Shown: piece after piece, positions 28,799-32,485 of the stretch
Layout of the letters: each line of letters starts with the position of its first letter
How positions within the stretch are numbered: the stretch's first letter is position 1
Virus record (IMG/VR): IMGVR_UViG_3300033064_003691
Location: 1 to 32,485 of that record
Source of the DNA: a virus
Strand: one strand, 5' to 3'
Length of the DNA stretch: 32,485 nucleotides
Made by a program: the position numbers and the translations under genes
The notes under the pieces: generated by a model
Database searches by the model: none
Seen by the model: only the letters and a program-made list of their open reading frames with translations
Told to the model about the DNA's origin: nothing

Positions 28799-29115
28799 CC
28801 GTCGCCGTTGCCGTGATGCACCCGGCGGAATTCGGCGACGGTCACGAATTCACCCAAGATAACCCGGCACCGGAAGGCCAGGGCTGGTTGCTTGAGGCCC
28901 TGGGCTATGACGCCGACAATTTGTTGCGGGTGCATCCCGCGAACCTGATCGATGCAGAATGCCGCCTGGCCTGGTCGCTTTACAAAGACTACGCCGGCGG
29001 CGGCCTCGGCGCCGGGCATTTGCCCCAGGCCGGCGGGGCGCTTGATCAGGCCTGTTGCACCATGGCGGCTTTGGCGGTGATCGCCCAGGCTGTCGATCTT
29101 TTGAAACCGGAGTAA
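28795..29115 (+). CDS. T-like extension of the tail assembly chaperone (frameshift product)
   Basis: A 106-residue reading frame, if begun at TTG 28795, with WLLEALGYDADNLLRVHPAN and a C-terminal helical part with a CC pair. The frame lies -1 to the chaperone at 28151. There is no ATG near its start and no ribosome-binding site of note. Translation by frameshift from the upstream gene, giving a fusion of about 321 residues (28151-28789, then -1 from 28789 to 29115), is therefore more likely than independent initiation. An ATG at 28816 is the other option. The tape measure gene follows after four bases. Confidence 0.7.
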   Translation: MTVAVAVMHPAEFGDGHEFTQDNPAPEGQGWLLEALGYDADNLLRVHPANLIDAECRLAWSLYKDYAGGGLGAGHLPQAGGALDQACCTMAALAVIAQAVDLLKPE

Positions 29116-29119
29116 CCCC

Positions 29120-32100
29120 ATGGCCAATGCCAAGCGCGAATTATCGATCCGCCTGGCGGTGGACAATTCGGCGCAATCGGTCGCCCGGTTGCAGGCCGTG
29201 GGCACGTCTGGCGACCATGCCATGGCCAAGATCCATCGCGGCGCCAAGCAGGCCGACCGCAGCATGGCGGGTCTGATTACCCGCACCAATTTGCTGAACG
29301 TGGCGACCAAGGCCGCCGGCGTAGCGGTGGTCGCCATGGCGGGGGCGGCGGGTTTCGCCCTGTTGTCCAACCGCGCAATCAAGGCCGGCGATGCCATTGC
29401 CAAAACCTCCGACCGGATCGGGATATCGACCGACACTTTGCAGGAATACCGCCACGCCGCCGATCTGGCAGGCGTTTCGACGGAGCAACTAGATAGCGGT
29501 TTCGAGGCCTTTACCAAGCGCCTGGGCGAGGCCCGTGCCGGCACCGGCACCATGACCACCTTGATCCAAAAAATGGATGCCGAGTTTCTGAAAACCATTG
29601 TCGCGGCCAAGTCGTCGGATGATGCCCTTGGCCTGATGTTGGCCAAAATTGGCAGCCTGAGCAACCAGGCCGACAAGGCGGCCCTGTCGGCCGCCGCCTT
29701 TGGCCGCTCGGCCGGCGTCGGCATGACCTTGTTGGTCAAGGATGGCACCGCCGCCCTTGAAGGTATGCGCAAGGAGGCCCGCGACCTGGGCCTGGTGATC
29801 GAGGAACACCTGTTGCGCCAGGCCGAGGAAACCACCGACAAGCTGTCGATTATGGCCAGCGTCATAGATGCGCAGACCAATACCGCCCTGTTGGCCCTGG
29901 CGCCATTGATCGCCGACATAGCGGTAAACATGACGGCGGCCGCCATCGCGGTCGGCAAGTTCTATGGCGCATTTCAGGATATCGGCGACCGTACATCGTC
30001 GGGTTTGCAGGATAGCCTAGCCGAATTAAAGGCCGACCTGGCGGCCGGCCAGGAATTGCTGCAAGCCTTCCGCGATAGCGGCAGCGCCGGCAACCAGTTG
30101 GCGGTCACGGAAAAACGTATCGCCGTGATCGAGGCGCGGATCGCCAAGGTGCAGGGCGCGTTAAACGCGCGCGCGACGGCGGCCAGCGGCAAGGGTAGCC
30201 CGCTGTCAATCGAGATCGGCCCGTCGAATGCCGAACTTGACTATGCCGAGGCCAACCGGGCGCACCGTAACCGGATCGCGGCCGAGGGCATGGCAGACGT
30301 CGAGGTCGAATTCGCCAAAAAAGCGGCGGACGAACGCGAACTGATAGCCAAGGCCGCGCGGGAGAAAATTTTTAAGGATTGGACGGCGGCCAATGAGCGC
30401 AGCGTGGCCGAGGTTGTTTCCCTCGGCCTGGGCGTTTCGGGCGTCCTGCGCGATAGTTTCCGCGACGGCCTCGATGGCAGTTTGACATTCGTCGAGAGTT
30501 TCGCGGCCCGTTTCGAAAATATTATGTTCGACACAATTGCCAACATAGCCGAGGCCCTGGTCTTCCAGCCGATTATCAACGGCGTTGTCGGCGGCATTGC
30601 CGGCGGCAATCCCGCTGGTGGCGGTTCGGGTCTGGCCGCCGGCGGCGGTTCGGGCCTGGCTGGCTCGATCGCGCAATCCATTGTCGGCAAAGCAATCGGC
30701 GGCCCCATATCGGAAGCCCTTGGCCTTGATAGTATATCGACAAGTATTTCCTCGGCGCTCGGCTTCGGTGGATCGGCCGCCATTAGTGCCGGCGCGGTCG
30801 AGGCGGCGGGCCTTGGCTTCGCCACGGCGGCAACGCCGGGGGTGGCCGCCGCCGGTGGCGGCCTTGCCGGCGGGCTGGGTTTGAGCGCCTTTGCTGGGCC
30901 GTTGGCCATTGGTGTCATTGGCGCCCTGGCGTTAAGCGGCATTTTGGGTGGCGGCGAGGGCCATTACGGCGCCTTGTCGCGGGTCGGCCAGGATGAAGAC
31001 GGCCGGGCCATTGTTGCCGATACCGGCGCCAAAAACGCCGATCCATCCAGCGTTATTGCCGAGGCGCAAAAGGCCGCCGACCTGTTGAACCTTTTGATCG
31101 ATGCCGGTGCCAGCATTGACCTGCGCCAGGCCGGCGAAAAACTGGGCGTTGAATTGGGTATCGCCGACGAAGACGGCCAGCGCAACCAATCGGCGGCGCA
31201 ATTGGTGCAGAATGTTGTTGCCTCGGGCGCCGTCACTGGTCTTTCAGACCAGGCCTTGGCCCTGGCCCTGCAAGGCGCCAGCGTGGCGCAGATCCAACTT
31301 GCCGAACTGGCGCCGGCGCTGACCGCCGCCGGTACCGCCCTGGGCGAATTCGCCGGCCAGGTACAAACCGCCTCGACCGAGGCCGCCCGCGCGGCGGCGT
31401 ATTATACCAGCGCGGCCGTGCGCCTGGGCGAGGCGGCGGGTGCCCTGGGCATTGGTGCCCTGTCGCCGCTGTCGCCCGAACAACGGCTGACGTCGGCGCG
31501 GGGGATCTTTACCAACCGCCTGGCTGCCGCCCAGGGCGGCGATCGGGATGCCATAGGCGCCCTGGCGGGCGCCGGGTCGGCGTTGTTATCCGCCAGCCGT
31601 GACTTTAATGCGTCCTCGGGCGCCTATACCCAGGATTTCGACGCGGTGGTGTCGGCCCTGGGGCAGACCCAGGCAATCAGCGAGGGCTTGGCGGCCGATG
31701 CCTCGGCCGAGGTTTTGGAACTGGGCAAGCATACGAATTTGCTGGGCGCCATCGTCGCCAACCTGGCCGGCGCCGAGGGGCCGAATGCGGATCTGTTGCG
31801 CCAGCAATTGGCCGCCTTGGAAGTTCTGGCCCTGGGGTCGGGCTTGTCGGCCTCGGCGGTATCCTCGGCCGTGGGCGCGGTCGGCGAGCAGCGCGCCGAC
31901 CAGGTGTCGGCGGCGACGGCGCGGGCGGCCAGCGCGGCCGCCGCGCCAAAAGTGACGGGGCTGGATAGTTCCGACACTGGCGAAAAGTTAATGGTGCAAT
32001 ATGACCGCGCCGCAAAATTGTCAGAGAGTAAAAAGACGGCCTGGCAAATGTACCTTGTGCATGAATGGCGCGGGCTTTTGAGTGGCAGTAACGGCCCTAT

Positions 32101-32404
32101 GCAAGAATTCATGCCAAATAAATATCCAAACCACCGGCAGCCTGGTTTTGAATTTGGCGGTGATTTCGTGGTGCCGGGATCCGGTGGCCCGGATAGCCAA
32201 AACGTGGGTTTCCGCGCTACGCCGGGTGAAATTGTAACGGTGCAACCGCCTAACGTGATCAACACCCTGTTGGCGCAGTTCGAGGCGCAGCGCCGCCAGT
32301 TCGCGCGGATGCAGGATCTATTGGTCGAAATCAACGAAAACACCGCCGATAGCGCGGCGGCGACGCACAAGGTCGAGCGCCGCGTCGCCGGCGTCAAGGC
32401 GTAG
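29120..32404 (+). CDS. tail tape measure protein
   Basis: A 1094-residue protein. The N-terminus (ELSIRLAVDNSAQSVARLQA) is followed by a hydrophobic segment about 58-78 and long helical stretches. Near 480-610 are Gly/Ala-rich hydrophobic segments (GGSGLAAGGGSGLAGSIAQS; GLGLSAFAGPLAIGVIGALA). The C-terminus has GGDFVVPGSGGPDSQNVGFR, a common tape-measure ending. Using about 0.15 nm per residue, a tail near 160 nm is expected. It sets tail length and may help DNA delivery. GGAG lies nine bases before the ATG. No peptidase motif is obvious. Confidence 0.9.
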   Translation: MANAKRELSIRLAVDNSAQSVARLQAVGTSGDHAMAKIHRGAKQADRSMAGLITRTNLLNVATKAAGVAVVAMAGAAGFALLSNRAIKAGDAIAKTSDRIGISTDTLQEYRHAADLAGVSTEQLDSGFEAFTKRLGEARAGTGTMTTLIQKMDAEFLKTIVAAKSSDDALGLMLAKIGSLSNQADKAALSAAAFGRSAGVGMTLLVKDGTAALEGMRKEARDLGLVIEEHLLRQAEETTDKLSIMASVIDAQTNTALLALAPLIADIAVNMTAAAIAVGKFYGAFQDIGDRTSSGLQDSLAELKADLAAGQELLQAFRDSGSAGNQLAVTEKRIAVIEARIAKVQGALNARATAASGKGSPLSIEIGPSNAELDYAEANRAHRNRIAAEGMADVEVEFAKKAADERELIAKAAREKIFKDWTAANERSVAEVVSLGLGVSGVLRDSFRDGLDGSLTFVESFAARFENIMFDTIANIAEALVFQPIINGVVGGIAGGNPAGGGSGLAAGGGSGLAGSIAQSIVGKAIGGPISEALGLDSISTSISSALGFGGSAAISAGAVEAAGLGFATAATPGVAAAGGGLAGGLGLSAFAGPLAIGVIGALALSGILGGGEGHYGALSRVGQDEDGRAIVADTGAKNADPSSVIAEAQKAADLLNLLIDAGASIDLRQAGEKLGVELGIADEDGQRNQSAAQLVQNVVASGAVTGLSDQALALALQGASVAQIQLAELAPALTAAGTALGEFAGQVQTASTEAARAAAYYTSAAVRLGEAAGALGIGALSPLSPEQRLTSARGIFTNRLAAAQGGDRDAIGALAGAGSALLSASRDFNASSGAYTQDFDAVVSALGQTQAISEGLAADASAEVLELGKHTNLLGAIVANLAGAEGPNADLLRQQLAALEVLALGSGLSASAVSSAVGAVGEQRADQVSAATARAASAAAAPKVTGLDSSDTGEKLMVQYDRAAKLSESKKTAWQMYLVHEWRGLLSGSNGPMQEFMPNKYPNHRQPGFEFGGDFVVPGSGGPDSQNVGFRATPGEIVTVQPPNVINTLLAQFEAQRRQFARMQDLLVEINENTADSAAATHKVERRVAGVKA

Positions 32405-32415
32405 GGGGCGGGCAA

Positions 32416-32485
32416 ATGGTAGTTTATGCGGATCGGGTCAAGGAAACCTCGGCAACCAGCGGCACCGGGTCGCTCGACCTGGATG
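32416..32485 (+). CDS. start of a further tail protein gene, cut by window edge
   Basis: Twenty-three codons are visible, beginning MVVYADRVKETSATSGTGSL. This start pattern (YADRVKETT-like, then TGTGTL) is common in phage tail-tip or fibre proteins downstream of the tape measure gene. GGGGGCGGG lies just upstream. The product cannot be named with certainty. Confidence 0.6.
   Translation, partial: MVVYADRVKETSATSGTGSLDLD

Noticed and set aside
28573-29958. Minus-strand frame of 461 codons
   Set aside because: Antisense to chaperone and tape measure genes, which have proper order and start signals; Ser/Ala/Arg-rich composition.
1-32485. CRISPR array, insertion sequence or rRNA genes
   Set aside because: No regularly spaced repeats, transposase motifs or rRNA sequence were seen. 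The only ordered repeat cluster is the GTTACC array, whose spacing is irregular.

Overview
The window is GC-rich DNA (roughly 60-65% by eye) from a probable alphaproteobacterium. The evidence is a divergent polysaccharide deacetylase of alphaproteobacterial type, a tRNA-Glu(CTC), and the left three quarters or so of a temperate tailed phage integrated beside that tRNA. Genus cannot be decided from the sequence.

Layout. (1) 1-2279 is host DNA: the first codons of a minus-strand gene, a gene-free stretch with paired AGAGCAAT/ATTGCTCT palindromes, the deacetylase gene, and a promoter for the tRNA. (2) tRNA-Glu at 2280-2355 is the likely attachment site. (3) 2423-10395 is a leftward early operon, nearly all of it linked by ATGA-type stop/start overlaps. 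From its promoter it encodes a small hypothetical protein, a tyrosine-phosphatase-like protein, an HTH protein, two small proteins, a large ParB-like protein, several small phage proteins (zinc-finger-like, coiled coil, ASCH-like, DUF4031), an excisionase-like HTH protein, a short basic protein and the integrase. (4) 10445-12519 is the immunity region: two 17-bp palindromic operators, a two-gene rightward cassette (SWIM zinc finger plus unknown), a leftward XRE repressor and a rightward Cro-like regulator. (5) 12512-15463 is the rightward replication block, ending in an SF3 (D5-type) helicase. A dense GTTACC/GGTAAC array (15498-15730) follows. (6) From 16581 on lie the late genes: terminase small and large subunits, a small head protein, portal, S49 protease with a probable nested scaffold, decoration protein, Mu gpT-like major capsid, an intrinsic terminator, connector and tail-completion proteins, tail tube, a tail-assembly chaperone pair with a classic -1 frameshift site, tape measure protein, and the start of a further tail gene at the window edge.

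How the genes work together. The repressor probably binds both TACTCC-N5-GGAGTA operators. One fills exactly the 17-bp spacer of the leftward promoter; the other lies between the repressor and cro. Lysogeny would thus silence both early arms. After derepression the left arm supplies excision/integration and accessory functions. The right arm supplies replication through the SF3 helicase, perhaps at the adjacent iteron array, then packaging and a siphovirus-type tail. The head module is mosaic: lambda-family terminase, portal and S49 protease with a Mu gpT-like capsid. Lysis genes, tail tip and the right attachment site lie beyond the window.

The observations most worth checking are the GTTACC iteron array, the A_AAA_AAG frameshift site, the operator pair, the phosphatase-like phage protein, the three copies of a 17-bp palindrome (GGCGAACGSCGTTCGCC) and the integrase that lacks its first catalytic arginine.
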